DNA of 64,000 nucleotides from an uncultured Clostridia bacterium (GCA_934778215.1 CAKVOE010000001.1:124001-188000); one strand, 5' to 3'; counted from the stretch's first letter, positions 16,582 through 26,186 are shown. Numbers and translations: made by a program. Notes: generated from the letters alone by a model not told the origin.

Positions 16582-17052
16582 ATGCAAAAGATAAAACTTA
16601 TTTGTATAGGTAATGTTAAAGAAAAATATTTTTTAGATGCCATAAACGAGTATACAAAAAGGCTTTCTAGATTTTGTGATTTTTCTGTTGTCGAAATTAA
16701 AGAGTGTTTGCTTAAAGGTGGAGTAGGCGAACAGCAGGTAATAAACAAAGAGTCTGATGAAATTCTCGAAAAAATGGAAGGTGCCTTTAATTGCTTGTTT
16801 GATCTTAGAGGCAAAGAGATTACAAGCGTAGAACTAGCAGAAGTTATAAAAAAAAGAGCAAATTTTTCTGACAGTAAAATTAATTTTATAATCGGTGGCT
16901 CGCTAGGTGTAAATGAAGAGGTCGTAAAAAAGAGTGACCTTATAATTAGGGTGGGCAAATTAACCTTTCCGCACCAGTTGATGCGAGTTTTGGCGGTAGA
17001 ACAGATTTATAGAGCAGAAACTATAATAAACAATGTAAAATATCATAAGTAG
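16582..17052 (+). CDS. rlmH: 23S rRNA (pseudouridine1915-N3)-methyltransferase
   Basis: 156 residues from the ATG at 16582, which has AAGGAAA 6 nt upstream; an upstream in-frame TTG lies inside the protease gene and would add a non-homologous extension. This is a SPOUT-class enzyme: KIKLICIGNVKEKYF at the N-terminus, FIIGGSLGVNEEV as the SAM-binding knot, and LTFPHQLMRVLAVEQIYRA near the C-terminus. It methylates pseudouridine 1915 in helix 69 of 23S rRNA in assembled ribosomes. It ends 7 bp before tadA. Confidence 0.96.
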   Translation: MQKIKLICIGNVKEKYFLDAINEYTKRLSRFCDFSVVEIKECLLKGGVGEQQVINKESDEILEKMEGAFNCLFDLRGKEITSVELAEVIKKRANFSDSKINFIIGGSLGVNEEVVKKSDLIIRVGKLTFPHQLMRVLAVEQIYRAETIINNVKYHK

Positions 17053-17059
17053 GTATGCT

Positions 17060-17491
17060 ATGAACGAAGAATATTATATGGAACTTGCCCTAAATCAAGC
17101 CCAAAAGGCCTTTAAAAAGAAGGAAATTCCAATAGGTTGTGTTATAGTAAAAAATGGCAAGGTTTTAGCAAAAGCATATAACACAAGAGAAAAATCGAAA
17201 TCTGCAATAGCGCATGCCGAGATTTTGGCAATTAAAAAGGCTTGTAAAAGAGTAAAAAATTGGCGACTAGAAGATGCCGAAATTTTTGTGACAGTTGAAC
17301 CATGTTTAATGTGTATGGGAGCAATTTTGAACGCACGAATAAAAAGTGTGTACTTTGGTGCAAAAAACACTTCAATGGAAAACGCAAAAATAGATTACAC
17401 AAAAAGCATTTTAAATCATAAGGTAAATGTATATGCCGGAATAAAAGAAGAGGAATGTGCAAGTTTATTAAAATCTTTTTTTAAAAGGTAA
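17060..17491 (+). CDS. tadA: tRNA-specific adenosine deaminase
   Basis: 143 residues. The zinc-dependent cytidine/deoxycytidylate deaminase fold shows HAE (H52, catalytic E54) and PCLMC (C82, C85). TadA converts A34 of tRNA-Arg(ACG) to inosine for wobble decoding; the length and the MCMGAI(L)NARI segment fit TadA better than other deaminases. It follows rlmH by 7 bp and is the last gene of the operon before a separate promoter at 17496. Confidence 0.95.
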   Translation: MNEEYYMELALNQAQKAFKKKEIPIGCVIVKNGKVLAKAYNTREKSKSAIAHAEILAIKKACKRVKNWRLEDAEIFVTVEPCLMCMGAILNARIKSVYFGAKNTSMENAKIDYTKSILNHKVNVYAGIKEEECASLLKSFFKR

Positions 17492-17495
17492 TTGC

Positions 17496-17524
17496 TTGAC
17501 AAAATAAGATAATTTTTATAAAAT
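17496..17524 (+). promoter_or_regulatory. Promoter of the glmU-like/pth/mfd operon
   Basis: TTGACA (17496-17501), a 17-bp spacer and TAAAAT (17519-17524). The translation start at 17533 is only 8 bp beyond the -10, so an mRNA starting here would be nearly leaderless. Confidence 0.7.
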
Positions 17525-17532
17525 GAGTTTGT

Positions 17533-18627
17533 ATGGAAGAAGTAATTGAAAGAGAACAAAATAGAATAAAATTTAACACCGATTTTAGAACGCCAGCACC
17601 ACAACTAGAAAAAATTGATTTGCAAAAATACAACATCAAGTATATAGTTTTGGCGGTTAATAATGCGGGGTTTAATATGGGGCGCCCATCTTATGAAACA
17701 AAGTTGTTTGGCAAAACTTTGGTAGAGTGGGTAAAGAGTGCGTGTGACGCAAATCCATTGGTTTTAACGGTAGAAGATGACCACGACCCAATTAAAACCA
17801 TAAAACCATTTTTGGATTCATCGGAGTGGACTGTTGTATTGTATTCAGATACTCCGCTTATTACAAATGCAACAATATCAAAATCTTTTAATTATTGTGT
17901 TTCAAAACATTTAAATGTTTGCAAATTGCCCCGTGGGTATATTTTTAAGACAGAGTATGTTAAAAGAATAGAAGAAGTTTATGCCCTAGAAAGCGTAACC
18001 GTTTCTAAAACAGATTTTGTTCAGGCGACCGACTTAATGTCGCTTTCAAACATTGCAGAAATGCTAAAAAATAGAATATATGACTTTCATTTAAAAAATG
18101 GCGTTTATATTATGGATAAAAACTCCACTTATATAGAAAGCGATGTTAGTATTTCTAGCGGAACTATAATATATCCAAACAATTCAATTTGTGGCTCAAC
18201 CGAAATAGGCGAAAATGTTATACTTTATGCTGGTAACAGAATATTAGGGTCAATTGTCGCAACTGATGCAACCCTAGAAAATTCTAGCATTGTAAACAGT
18301 GTTATTGGCGAAAAGTGTAAAATAAAAAACAGTTCAATAGGTAACGACTGCTTAATTAAAGCCAATTGCAAAATTTTAGATTATTCAACCATAAAAGAAA
18401 GCGTGGTAGATGAAGAATGTAAAATTATGGGAGCAACCATAAAAGGCTCTTTTATAAATAAAAATTGCAAAATTTATGATGGGGTAAGAATTATTGGCAA
18501 AAATGGTAACATAATTTTACAAAATAATGTTAGCATAGGCGAAAACTCTGTTATAGCATGCTCGTGCGAAATAGAGGAGGCAAAAAAGATTAAGCCTAAC
18601 ACAATCTTAGTAGAGGGTGCGGAATAA
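17533..18627 (+). CDS. Degenerate GlmU-like protein (nucleotidyltransferase remnant plus left-handed beta-helix)
   Basis: 364 residues, about 90 fewer than GlmU. Positional context (directly before pth and mfd, the usual glmU slot in Firmicutes) and fold support GlmU ancestry. The N-terminal pyrophosphorylase signature (LAAGxGTRM...K) is replaced by VLAVNNAGFNMGRPS, so the nucleotide-binding loop is lost, while VVLYSDTPLI keeps the shape of the GDTPL motif. Residues from about 200 form hexapeptide repeats of a left-handed beta-helix (IGENVILYAG, IGEKCKIKN, IGNDCLIKA). The helix stops early, without the acetyl-CoA-binding end. It is unlikely to make UDP-GlcNAc and may be a regulatory or scaffold relic, or a sugar-related transferase of changed specificity. 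No clear ribosome site is seen. Confidence 0.7.
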   Translation: MEEVIEREQNRIKFNTDFRTPAPQLEKIDLQKYNIKYIVLAVNNAGFNMGRPSYETKLFGKTLVEWVKSACDANPLVLTVEDDHDPIKTIKPFLDSSEWTVVLYSDTPLITNATISKSFNYCVSKHLNVCKLPRGYIFKTEYVKRIEEVYALESVTVSKTDFVQATDLMSLSNIAEMLKNRIYDFHLKNGVYIMDKNSTYIESDVSISSGTIIYPNNSICGSTEIGENVILYAGNRILGSIVATDATLENSSIVNSVIGEKCKIKNSSIGNDCLIKANCKILDYSTIKESVVDEECKIMGATIKGSFINKNCKIYDGVRIIGKNGNIILQNNVSIGENSVIACSCEIEEAKKIKPNTILVEGAE

Positions 18628-19184
18628 TGAAAATTGTTGTAGGGCTAGGAAATCCGGGTAAAGAATACGAAAAGACCAATCACAACGCCGGATTTTTGGT
18701 ATTAGATGAGGTTGCCAAGCATTTTAATGAAAAAATAGAAAAAAAAGATTGTAAGTCCTTGGTTTGTAGTTTTTTTGTAAATGGTGAAAAGTTTTTGCTT
18801 GCAAAACCTCAGACCTTTATGAATAATAGTGGCGAAGCAGTGCAAGAATTAGTGCATAAGTATAAAATAAATGTGGCAGAAGACTTGGTTATAGTGTCAG
18901 ACGACTTTGACACAAAAGAAGGAACAATTAGAATAAGAAGGGTTTCTGGAAATACTACACATAACGGTATAAAAAATATAAAGTTGCATTTAAATAGTGC
19001 TGAGTTTATACGAATTAAAGTTAGTATTGCTCCAAAGCCTGCCGAAATTGGAGTGGTAGACTTTGTGCTTGCCAAAATTAAAAACGAAAGCACATTTGAA
19101 GCAATACAAAAAGCAAGCAAGGCGGTAATTGAATTTATAGAAGGGGCGTCTGTAGAAACCATTTCTCAAAAATATAGCAATTAG
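18627..19184 (+). CDS. pth: Peptidyl-tRNA hydrolase
   Basis: 185 residues, normal for Pth. GLGNPGKEYEKTNHNAGF holds the catalytic His (the H of NHNAGF) and the N-terminal signature. KPQTFMNNSGEAV and VSDDFD give the conserved Asn and Asp, and THNGIKNI the second conserved Asn. It recycles peptidyl-tRNA released from stalled ribosomes. The ATG overlaps the preceding stop by one base, so translation is coupled to the GlmU-like gene. It is followed by mfd after 11 bp, the conserved pth-mfd pair of Firmicutes. Confidence 0.97.
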   Translation: MKIVVGLGNPGKEYEKTNHNAGFLVLDEVAKHFNEKIEKKDCKSLVCSFFVNGEKFLLAKPQTFMNNSGEAVQELVHKYKINVAEDLVIVSDDFDTKEGTIRIRRVSGNTTHNGIKNIKLHLNSAEFIRIKVSIAPKPAEIGVVDFVLAKIKNESTFEAIQKASKAVIEFIEGASVETISQKYSN

Positions 19185-19195
19185 GTAAGGGGTTT

Positions 19196-22100
19196 ATGGC
19201 TGTAAATTTTTTTGATTTTTCTAATCTTGGGGGAGATTATAGGGCTCTTTTGAGTGCCGTAAATGCAAAAATAAATACCTCTTGCATAGGAATGAATCAA
19301 ACCGAAAAGGTGCTGGTTGCAAGAGATATAGGCAAAAATGTGTTATATGTATCAAATGACTGCTTAAACGCAAAAAAAGCTTACGAGATAGCGTCTGCAA
19401 TGGATAATGAAGCCGTTTATTTGCTAGAAAACACAACAGACCCATTGGTATACAAAGAGGCACAAAATAACGAAAGTAATATTAATAAAATAAAAACTCT
19501 CAGTGCATTAACAAGCAACAAACAAAGTTTTGTGTGTGCAAGCGTTGATGCACTTTTTGGCTTTTTGCCAAAAGTAGATAGATTCAAAAATTCTATAATA
19601 AAGCTCAGTTATCATGACTCTGTAAACAGAGAAGAATTGCTATCAAAACTTATTAAAATAGGATATAAAAGAGTAGAAAGAGTTGAGTGTCCTTGTGAAT
19701 TTTCCGTCCGTGGCGAAATTATAGATATTTATCCTATAAACTTAAATTGTGCAGTACGCTTAGATTTTTTTGATATTCAATTACAAACCATAAAAACCTT
19801 TAATCCCGAACAAATTGAAAATCTTACCGATGTTGATGATGTTTATATTTGTCCTTGTAGCGACTTGTTGCTTTTGGACGATGAGATTGATGCAGTTATT
19901 AGTGCATTGCAAAAGTTAAAGGGGGCAGACTTCAAAAGCACAGATGCAAGGGTAAGGTTTGAAACAATTGCAAACGAAATTGTTGCAAAACTAAAAATGG
20001 GAGAGCGGTCATTTAATTTAGATTATATTTTTCCATTGGTTACAAGTAACCTTTCTACTATTTTTGAATATTTGCCAGAAGATACGGTTGTTGTTATAGA
20101 TGAAGCGAAATTGGTTTATGACGCACTCGAAAAGTTTGATATAGATTATAAAACTCGCAAAAAGATGTTAGATGCAACAGGAGAGATTATACAAACAAAA
20201 GAAAACTGTGTATTAAAAAAAGAAGAGGTGCTAGAAAAACTTAAAAACTTTACACTTTTGGTGCATCAAAAAATTACCAACGCCAATAGATTTGTAGAGC
20301 CTCAAAAGGTTATTAATTTTAATACATCAGCACTTACTAGATATACTACAAACCTAAATGAGTTTACAAACGATGTGCAAAACTGGATAATGGACGGGTA
20401 TAAAATTTTTATTTTTGCAGGTGACGAGCGTCAGGCTAGAGCAATTCAACGAACACTTCATTCGGGGCAAGTTCATATAGAAGTAAAAAAGATGGCAAGA
20501 CTGTCGGATATGGCATCGGCAATTTTGCCCTATCAATTGCCTAGTGGGTTTGCAAAGGTTAAAGAAAAGCGGGTAATTGTAGGCACCTTTGATATTTTCG
20601 CCAAAAAGCAAGACTCTAAGGTTTTAGTAAACAGGCAAGATGTTTTTTCTATCCCTAAAGTTGGCGACTATGTCGTGCATGCAATTCATGGTATTGGTGT
20701 CTGCGAAGGAATAACCAAGCTTAGCGGAAATTTTGGAACAAAAGATTATGTAGTTGTTAAATATAGAGATAACGACAAGTTGTATGTGCCAATTGACCAA
20801 ATGGATTTGCTTGACAGGTTTTCGGGGGCGGATAGCCCAACAAAACTTTCCAAAATAGGCGGAACTGAGTTTGGTGCGGTAAAAGAAAGGGTAAGAAAAA
20901 ACCTAAAAAAACTTGCATTTGACTTAACAAAATTATATGCTGAGCGTGAAACAAGAAAGGGGTTTAGTTTTGTAAAAGATGATGAGTTACAACTAGAATT
21001 TGAAAATTCCTTTCCTTATACCGAAACCGAAGATCAACTAAAAGCGATTGCGGAAATTAAGGCGGATATGGAAAGCAACAAGGTAATGGATAGGCTTCTT
21101 TGTGGAGATGTCGGCTTTGGCAAAACGGAAGTTGCACTAAGGGCGGTATTTAAAGCGGTTTTAAGTGGAAAGCAGGTAGCAATAATGGCTCCAACTACAA
21201 TACTTTCTGAACAACACTACAACACCTGTATGTCTAGATTTGATGGCTTTGGCATTAATGTTGGAGTGTTAAATAGGTTTAGATCAAAAGCAGAAATAGA
21301 TGAAACTCTAACCAAATTAAAAACGGGCGAACTAAATGTAATTTGTGGAACGCATAGGTTGTTATCTAATGATGTTCAGTTTTATGATTTGGGCTTAATT
21401 GTGCTAGACGAAGAGCAAAAATTTGGCGTGGGCGACAAAGAAAAATTAAAATTAAAAAGAAGCAATATAGATGTTTTAACTTTATCTGCAACACCAATAC
21501 CTAGAACTTTACACATGTCACTTTCTGGCATTAGAGATGTTTCAATAATATCTACGCCACCAAGTGAAAGATTGCCTATTCAAACGGCAGTGTTAGAGTA
21601 TTCTGATGCAGTGATAGTAGATGCCATTCAAAGAGAGCGAGCAAGAGAGGGTCAAACCTTTATTGTTTACAATAGGGTAGAGTCTATTGACCAGTTTGCT
21701 TTCAAAATTAAGCAATTGGTTCCAAACGCCAAAATTTTGGTAGGACACGGACAGATGAAACCAGCCGACCTTGAAACGGTAATGTACAAGTTTTTTAATC
21801 GAATGGCTGATGTGCTTATAAGTACTACCATAATAGAAAACGGTGTTGATATCAGCAATGCAAATACGCTTGTTGTGGTTGATGCCGATAAGTTTGGTCT
21901 GTCGCAACTTTATCAAATAAGAGGTAGAATTGGACGAGGAAATAGGGTTGGATACGCCTACTTAATGTATAAAAAAGATAAAGCACTAAGCGATGAAAGT
22001 TATAAACGACTAGAAGCAATATCTGAGTTTACCGAGTTTGGAAGTGGTTTTAAAATTGCCCTTAGAGATTTGGAGATAAGAGGAAGCGGAAGCGTTTTGG

Positions 22101-22663
22101 GAGCCGAACAGCACGGGCATATAGAAAAAGTAGGTTATGACCTATATTGCAAGATGCTAAATCAGGCAATAGAAGAGTTAAAGGGCAACCCTATTCCAGA
22201 AGAAAAAGATGTGTTAATGCGTGTAAATATAGACGCTTTCATACCAGATTCTTACATAGAAAGTGCAAATGATAGAATGACCATTTATAAAAACATTTCA
22301 AGAATTCAAACACTAGCAGAAAGAGATAAATTAATTTTAGATACCGAAAAGGTGTATGGTAATTGTCCGCAAACTCTAATAAACTTGATTGATATAGCCT
22401 ACACAAAGGCGCTAGCAAAAAATATAGGTGTAACTGAGTTATATTGCACCAATACCGAAATTAAGTTGGTGTTTGACCCGATAGATAACAAAATCAATTC
22501 AAACGAGGTTGGTAGGGCAATAAATAAATATTCTTCTAAATGTGTTTTAAATGTTGCAAATATGCCAACAATTTATTTTAAATACAACAACGGTTCAAAC
22601 ATAGATAATTTTAATACATTAAAAGATTTTTTGAATATTTCAAATGAATTTGACAAAAAGTAA
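19196..22663 (+). CDS. mfd: Transcription-repair coupling factor
   Basis: 1155 residues, full length. Order: UvrB-like N-terminal domains (about 1-350), the CarD-like RNA polymerase interaction domain (KVGDYVVHAIHGIGVCEGI, about 490-560), a RecG-like SF2 translocase with Walker A GDVGFGKTE (about 640) and DEEQ box (LDEEQKFGV), the second helicase lobe with QIRGRIGRG, and the C-terminal TRCF domain. Mfd removes stalled RNA polymerase from damaged DNA and recruits UvrA. It is the last gene of the unit begun at 17533. Confidence 0.98.
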   Translation: MAVNFFDFSNLGGDYRALLSAVNAKINTSCIGMNQTEKVLVARDIGKNVLYVSNDCLNAKKAYEIASAMDNEAVYLLENTTDPLVYKEAQNNESNINKIKTLSALTSNKQSFVCASVDALFGFLPKVDRFKNSIIKLSYHDSVNREELLSKLIKIGYKRVERVECPCEFSVRGEIIDIYPINLNCAVRLDFFDIQLQTIKTFNPEQIENLTDVDDVYICPCSDLLLLDDEIDAVISALQKLKGADFKSTDARVRFETIANEIVAKLKMGERSFNLDYIFPLVTSNLSTIFEYLPEDTVVVIDEAKLVYDALEKFDIDYKTRKKMLDATGEIIQTKENCVLKKEEVLEKLKNFTLLVHQKITNANRFVEPQKVINFNTSALTRYTTNLNEFTNDVQNWIMDGYKIFIFAGDERQARAIQRTLHSGQVHIEVKKMARLSDMASAILPYQLPSGFAKVKEKRVIVGTFDIFAKKQDSKVLVNRQDVFSIPKVGDYVVHAIHGIGVCEGITKLSGNFGTKDYVVVKYRDNDKLYVPIDQMDLLDRFSGADSPTKLSKIGGTEFGAVKERVRKNLKKLAFDLTKLYAERETRKGFSFVKDDELQLEFENSFPYTETEDQLKAIAEIKADMESNKVMDRLLCGDVGFGKTEVALRAVFKAVLSGKQVAIMAPTTILSEQHYNTCMSRFDGFGINVGVLNRFRSKAEIDETLTKLKTGELNVICGTHRLLSNDVQFYDLGLIVLDEEQKFGVGDKEKLKLKRSNIDVLTLSATPIPRTLHMSLSGIRDVSIISTPPSERLPIQTAVLEYSDAVIVDAIQRERAREGQTFIVYNRVESIDQFAFKIKQLVPNAKILVGHGQMKPADLETVMYKFFNRMADVLISTTIIENGVDISNANTLVVVDADKFGLSQLYQIRGRIGRGNRVGYAYLMYKKDKALSDESYKRLEAISEFTEFGSGFKIALRDLEIRGSGSVLGAEQHGHIEKVGYDLYCKMLNQAIEELKGNPIPEEKDVLMRVNIDAFIPDSYIESANDRMTIYKNISRIQTLAERDKLILDTEKVYGNCPQTLINLIDIAYTKALAKNIGVTELYCTNTEIKLVFDPIDNKINSNEVGRAINKYSSKCVLNVANMPTIYFKYNNGSNIDNFNTLKDFLNISNEFDKK

Positions 22664-22693
22664 TTGATTTTATGACTTGAAATGTATTATAAT
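22664..22693 (+). promoter_or_regulatory. Promoter of the foldase gene
   Basis: TTGATT (22664-22669), an 18-bp spacer and TATAAT (22688-22693), starting just after the mfd stop. Confidence 0.7.
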
Positions 22694-22729
22694 AATTTAA
22701 GTATAATTACCAAAAAAGGAAATTGCTTT

Positions 22730-24412
22730 ATGAAAAAAAGATTTTTAACAATAGTTTTAACCCTTGCAATGTTTGCTATATCTACACTTGCTTTTGCCGG
22801 CTGTGGAATTTTGCAAGAAAATAATAAAAGATATTATGCTGATGCTGTTGCAAAGGCGGGAGATGAAGTTGTTACTCGTAACGAAGTTTTAACAATGTTT
22901 AACTATTACTATTATTCGGTTGGGTATTATCAATATGGCTACACCGAAGAGCAAGTGTACAAAATGGTTTTAGAGTCTTTAATCAAAAACAAAATTTTGG
23001 TTCAAGAAGCACGAAAAATAGATGCTTGCAAACTAGATGACAATGATCGCAGTTATATTTGGGAGCAAGTATTCAAAAATATTTCTTCTCAAATTGACAC
23101 TCACGAAACCGAAATTAAAAAGATTTACGGAGTAGAAGAAGAGGAAAAGAAAACTGAAGACAGTACAACGGTTACAAAGTTTAGCGAATATGAAAGAAAA
23201 AAACCAGAAAACAGTTTAACTATGGCAACTGTTGTAAAAACAAAAGAAGCATGGCTAGAATCTATAAAAAATGAAGCAAACGAAAGCACTAATCGTTACA
23301 GATATTTGGCTTATCGCAAATATGTTCACGAACTTGTAAGAAGTGCAGAAAAGTATGAGAAAAACCCAGGCACCGAAGAAGAAATTTTACAAAAGGAAAT
23401 AGACCGTTTATTTAAGTATTATGAAGAAAGCAGGCTTGTTGCAAAGTATACAGCGTACACAACGGGCAAACTAACTGTTACAGATGCCGAAATTCAAGAA
23501 AGATACAACGATTTACTAAAAAAACAAACTCAAAGTTATATAATAAGCGGTGCATACGATAGTGCAATAACCTCTACATCAAATACCGAACTTGTAATTA
23601 ACCGAACAAATAATAGTTCAAAGTCATATTTTACCGTACAACATATTTTGTTAAAGTTCTCAGATTTTGATGACAGTTTAGAAGTTGCCACAAATGTAAA
23701 AGGCGCAAGCAAAACTCTTGCTGAGCATCGTTATTACACCTATCAAAAGGGTGCAGGCTCTATGGAAAAAGCGTACGAAGAAATTTATCTAAAAGATAGA
23801 GATGCGTTTGCCGAAGGCGAAGGAAATCTTGACCTTACATACATTAATCCGTCAACTGGCGAAAAAAATAAAGACGATAACGGCAACGAGAAAAAACTTA
23901 CAAAGTTATCTGAATTTGACGCTATTATGAATGGTTTTTATAGTGCCAACAGTGCAGATAAAACACGATTAGCCGAAGAGTTTTTAAAATTAAAATATTC
24001 TTATAGCAAAGACTCTAATGTTACCGATTTAACAAATTTAACCAACTTAATTGGCTATACATTTAATTGTGACGAGTCAGCAAGCAATAGTTACGTTGCG
24101 GAATTTTCTGATGCTGCTTATGAGTTGTATGACCAATTTTTAGCAGATGGAACTTATGGTATGAAAAAAGTTGTTACAAACTTTGGGGTTCATTACATTT
24201 TGTTTACAGGCTTGGTTTCTAACGAAACTTTGGGACTACAAGATAAGTTTACATTAACTCGAAACGAAACAGTTGCAGACTATTTGTATGACACAATAAT
24301 GACCGAAAAGGTTTCAAATGTTGTTACTGATGTAACTAGCATTTTATACAATCAATACAAATCAGAAAACAAGGTTAAAATTTATTGCGATAATTATGAA
24401 GATTGCAAATAA
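22730..24412 (+). CDS. PrsA/SurA-like peptidyl-prolyl isomerase lipoprotein
   Basis: 560 residues from the ATG at 22730 (AAGGA 9 nt upstream). The signal peptide ends in lipobox AFAGC, so it is lipid-anchored outside. A SurA_N-type helical region opens with VAKAGDEVVTRNEV. The parvulin-like (PPIC) region begins at the SYFTVQHILLKF segment (about residue 300) and closes with FGVHYILFTG, the pattern of the last parvulin strand. It is much longer than PrsA (~290) because of a large charged insertion and a long gap between the two parvulin halves, so isomerase activity is uncertain. Likely role: folding of exported proteins, of which this window encodes several. mfd-foldase order is seen in other Firmicutes. 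Confidence 0.8.
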   Translation: MKKRFLTIVLTLAMFAISTLAFAGCGILQENNKRYYADAVAKAGDEVVTRNEVLTMFNYYYYSVGYYQYGYTEEQVYKMVLESLIKNKILVQEARKIDACKLDDNDRSYIWEQVFKNISSQIDTHETEIKKIYGVEEEEKKTEDSTTVTKFSEYERKKPENSLTMATVVKTKEAWLESIKNEANESTNRYRYLAYRKYVHELVRSAEKYEKNPGTEEEILQKEIDRLFKYYEESRLVAKYTAYTTGKLTVTDAEIQERYNDLLKKQTQSYIISGAYDSAITSTSNTELVINRTNNSSKSYFTVQHILLKFSDFDDSLEVATNVKGASKTLAEHRYYTYQKGAGSMEKAYEEIYLKDRDAFAEGEGNLDLTYINPSTGEKNKDDNGNEKKLTKLSEFDAIMNGFYSANSADKTRLAEEFLKLKYSYSKDSNVTDLTNLTNLIGYTFNCDESASNSYVAEFSDAAYELYDQFLADGTYGMKKVVTNFGVHYILFTGLVSNETLGLQDKFTLTRNETVADYLYDTIMTEKVSNVVTDVTSILYNQYKSENKVKIYCDNYEDCK

Positions 24413-24429
24413 TTAATAACTTACAAAAA

Positions 24430-24466
24430 AATACTACAAATGAAAAATTTTGTAGTATTTTTATTT
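24430..24466 (+). terminator. Terminator of the foldase gene
   Basis: AATACTACAAAA-type stem (24430-24440) pairs with TTTTGTAGTATT (24448-24459), followed by a T-rich tract. Confidence 0.85.
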
Positions 24467-24552
24467 TGCAAAACAAATGTTCGAAAATACTTGTAAAAAC
24501 ATATTATAAATGTTAAAATAAAATTAATAACTTAGGAGAAATAATAAGCAAG

Positions 24553-25800
24553 GTGGCGGTAATTTTTCACTCAGATTTAAACAATTTTTATGCGAGTTGC
24601 GAATGTTTAGTAAGACCAGAGTTGCAGGGCTTACCTGTTGTTGTGTGCGGAAAAATTGAAGACCGCCACGGAATAGTGCTTGCAAAAAATTATATGGCAA
24701 AAGAAGCGGGCGTAAAAACGGGTATGACGCTTTTTGAGGCTGAGAAGTTGGTTCCTAATTTGCAAGAAGTGGTAGCAAACCACGATTTATATTTAAAATA
24801 TTCAAAGTTGGTAAAGCAAATTTATTACGACTATACGGATAGGGTCGAAAGTTTCGGTATAGATGAAGCATGGTTAGATGTAACCGAAAGCGTAAGGTTG
24901 TTTGGTGGAGCAGAGAAACTGGCAACTATTATAAAAGACCGAATAAAAAATGAAATTGGTTTAACGGTATCAATAGGGGTTAGTTTCAATAAAATTTTTG
25001 CAAAATTAGGTTCGGACCTAAAAAAACCAGATGCTGTTAGTGTAATTAATGAAGATAATTATAAAGATATTGTTTGGAAACTTCCAATAAACGCTTTGCT
25101 GTATGTTGGTAAAAAAACCGAAAAAAAATTAAACGAGTTGGGAATTTGGACGATTGGAGCAATTGCAAATTTTGATGTTAATATTTTAAAAGCAAAACTT
25201 GGCAAGTGGGGCGAAATGTTATACGCTTATGCAAATGGATTAGATAGCAGTCCTGTATTAAAATACGGCGAAGTTGGTGAGATGAAGTCGGTTGGAAATA
25301 GCGTTACCTACTATCGTGATTTAGAAGATGTAGAAGATATAAAAGCATTAATTTACGTACTTGCAGAAAGCGTATCTTATAGAATGAAAAAACACTCGGT
25401 GGGCAGAGCAAAAACTTTGCATTTATCAATTACAGATAACAATTTGGAACGGTTTGGAAAGCAGTGTTCGTTTAATGTTCCTACAAATATTAGTAGTGTT
25501 ATAGCAAAAACAGCGATTAAATGCTTTAATGAAAACTTTAGTGGCATAAACAGAATTAGAGGAATTGGTATATCCGTTTGCAACTTTGTACAAGAAGAGC
25601 AGTTGTTAATTGGTGTAGACCAGCAAAAAAATGAAAAATTACAAAAGCTTGATTGTGCAATAGAAGACATAAGAAGGCGTTTTGGTAGGCGGTCGGTTTC
25701 TAGGGCATTAACCATTGTAGATAAGCGAATGCAGGATATTGAAGTAAATGGCGCAAATATAACTTTACATACATTAGATGGAATAAAAGGTAAACATTAG
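24553..25800 (+). CDS. dinB: Y-family DNA polymerase (Pol IV/DinB type)
   Basis: 415 residues. HSDLNNFYASCE carries the first catalytic Asp and steric-gate region, and FGIDEAWLD the Asp-Glu pair (SIDE in most members; Gly replaces Ser). The VSIGVSFNKIFAKLGSDLKKP fingers motif, a helix-hairpin-helix segment and the little-finger domain follow. It performs error-prone lesion bypass. The start is GTG, with the AGGAG site about 13 nt upstream, longer than usual; an ATA lies closer but is a very rare start. No LexA box or recA-like neighbour is evident. Assignment as DinB rather than an ImuB/UvrX-like paralogue rests on the intact acidic residues. Confidence 0.92.
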   Translation: MAVIFHSDLNNFYASCECLVRPELQGLPVVVCGKIEDRHGIVLAKNYMAKEAGVKTGMTLFEAEKLVPNLQEVVANHDLYLKYSKLVKQIYYDYTDRVESFGIDEAWLDVTESVRLFGGAEKLATIIKDRIKNEIGLTVSIGVSFNKIFAKLGSDLKKPDAVSVINEDNYKDIVWKLPINALLYVGKKTEKKLNELGIWTIGAIANFDVNILKAKLGKWGEMLYAYANGLDSSPVLKYGEVGEMKSVGNSVTYYRDLEDVEDIKALIYVLAESVSYRMKKHSVGRAKTLHLSITDNNLERFGKQCSFNVPTNISSVIAKTAIKCFNENFSGINRIRGIGISVCNFVQEEQLLIGVDQQKNEKLQKLDCAIEDIRRRFGRRSVSRALTIVDKRMQDIEVNGANITLHTLDGIKGKH

Positions 25801-25881
25801 GTAGTAGTTGGTTTTTTAAAAAGTCAGATTAATTTAATCTTGCTTTTTGAGCTTACATTAAAGTGGTGTTGAAGTTATTTA

Positions 25882-26112
25882 TTAATCTAATTCTACAAAC
25901 CACTTATATTCATGCAAAAAAAGAAATTTATTTTTTGATTGTATTTTAATTTCAAATCTTATACCAACTCCGCCTCCTTTGGTGCTGGCAAGATTTTTTA
26001 CAGAAATTACTTTGTCTATTATATATTCTCTGCCGTTTTCCCAAAATAAAGATAAGGGAGTTATTTTTCCTTGCTCAGAAAAATTTGCAGTCACAGAAAC
26101 AAATTTAATCAT
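25882..26112 (-). CDS. Small conserved protein of unknown function
   Basis: 76 residues on the minus strand. The pattern REYIIDKV...ASTKGGGVGIRFEIKI...LFLHEYKWFVELD matches, as far as I can judge, a small uncharacterised Firmicutes family with a DGR.Y.IDKV...A..KAGG.G.RY...I...WFVE consensus. It is probably a compact beta-barrel cytosolic protein. No signal, TM or metal motif is seen. No strong ribosome site precedes the ATG. It lies alone between two plus-strand genes, which supports a real, independently transcribed gene. Function unknown. Confidence 0.65.
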   Translation of the reverse strand: MIKFVSVTANFSEQGKITPLSLFWENGREYIIDKVISVKNLASTKGGGVGIRFEIKIQSKNKFLFLHEYKWFVELD

Positions 26113-26158
26113 ATATTAATTATGATAAAAAATTTAACAATTATACTCTAAAAAAATT

Positions 26159-26186
26159 TTGAAGGGCGGTTATTGTATGGTATAAT
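26159..26186 (+). promoter_or_regulatory. Promoter of the ABC exporter operon
   Basis: TTGAAG (26159-26164), a 16-bp spacer ending in TGG, and TATAAT (26181-26186): a near-consensus extended -10 promoter 40 bp before the ATG. Confidence 0.7.
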
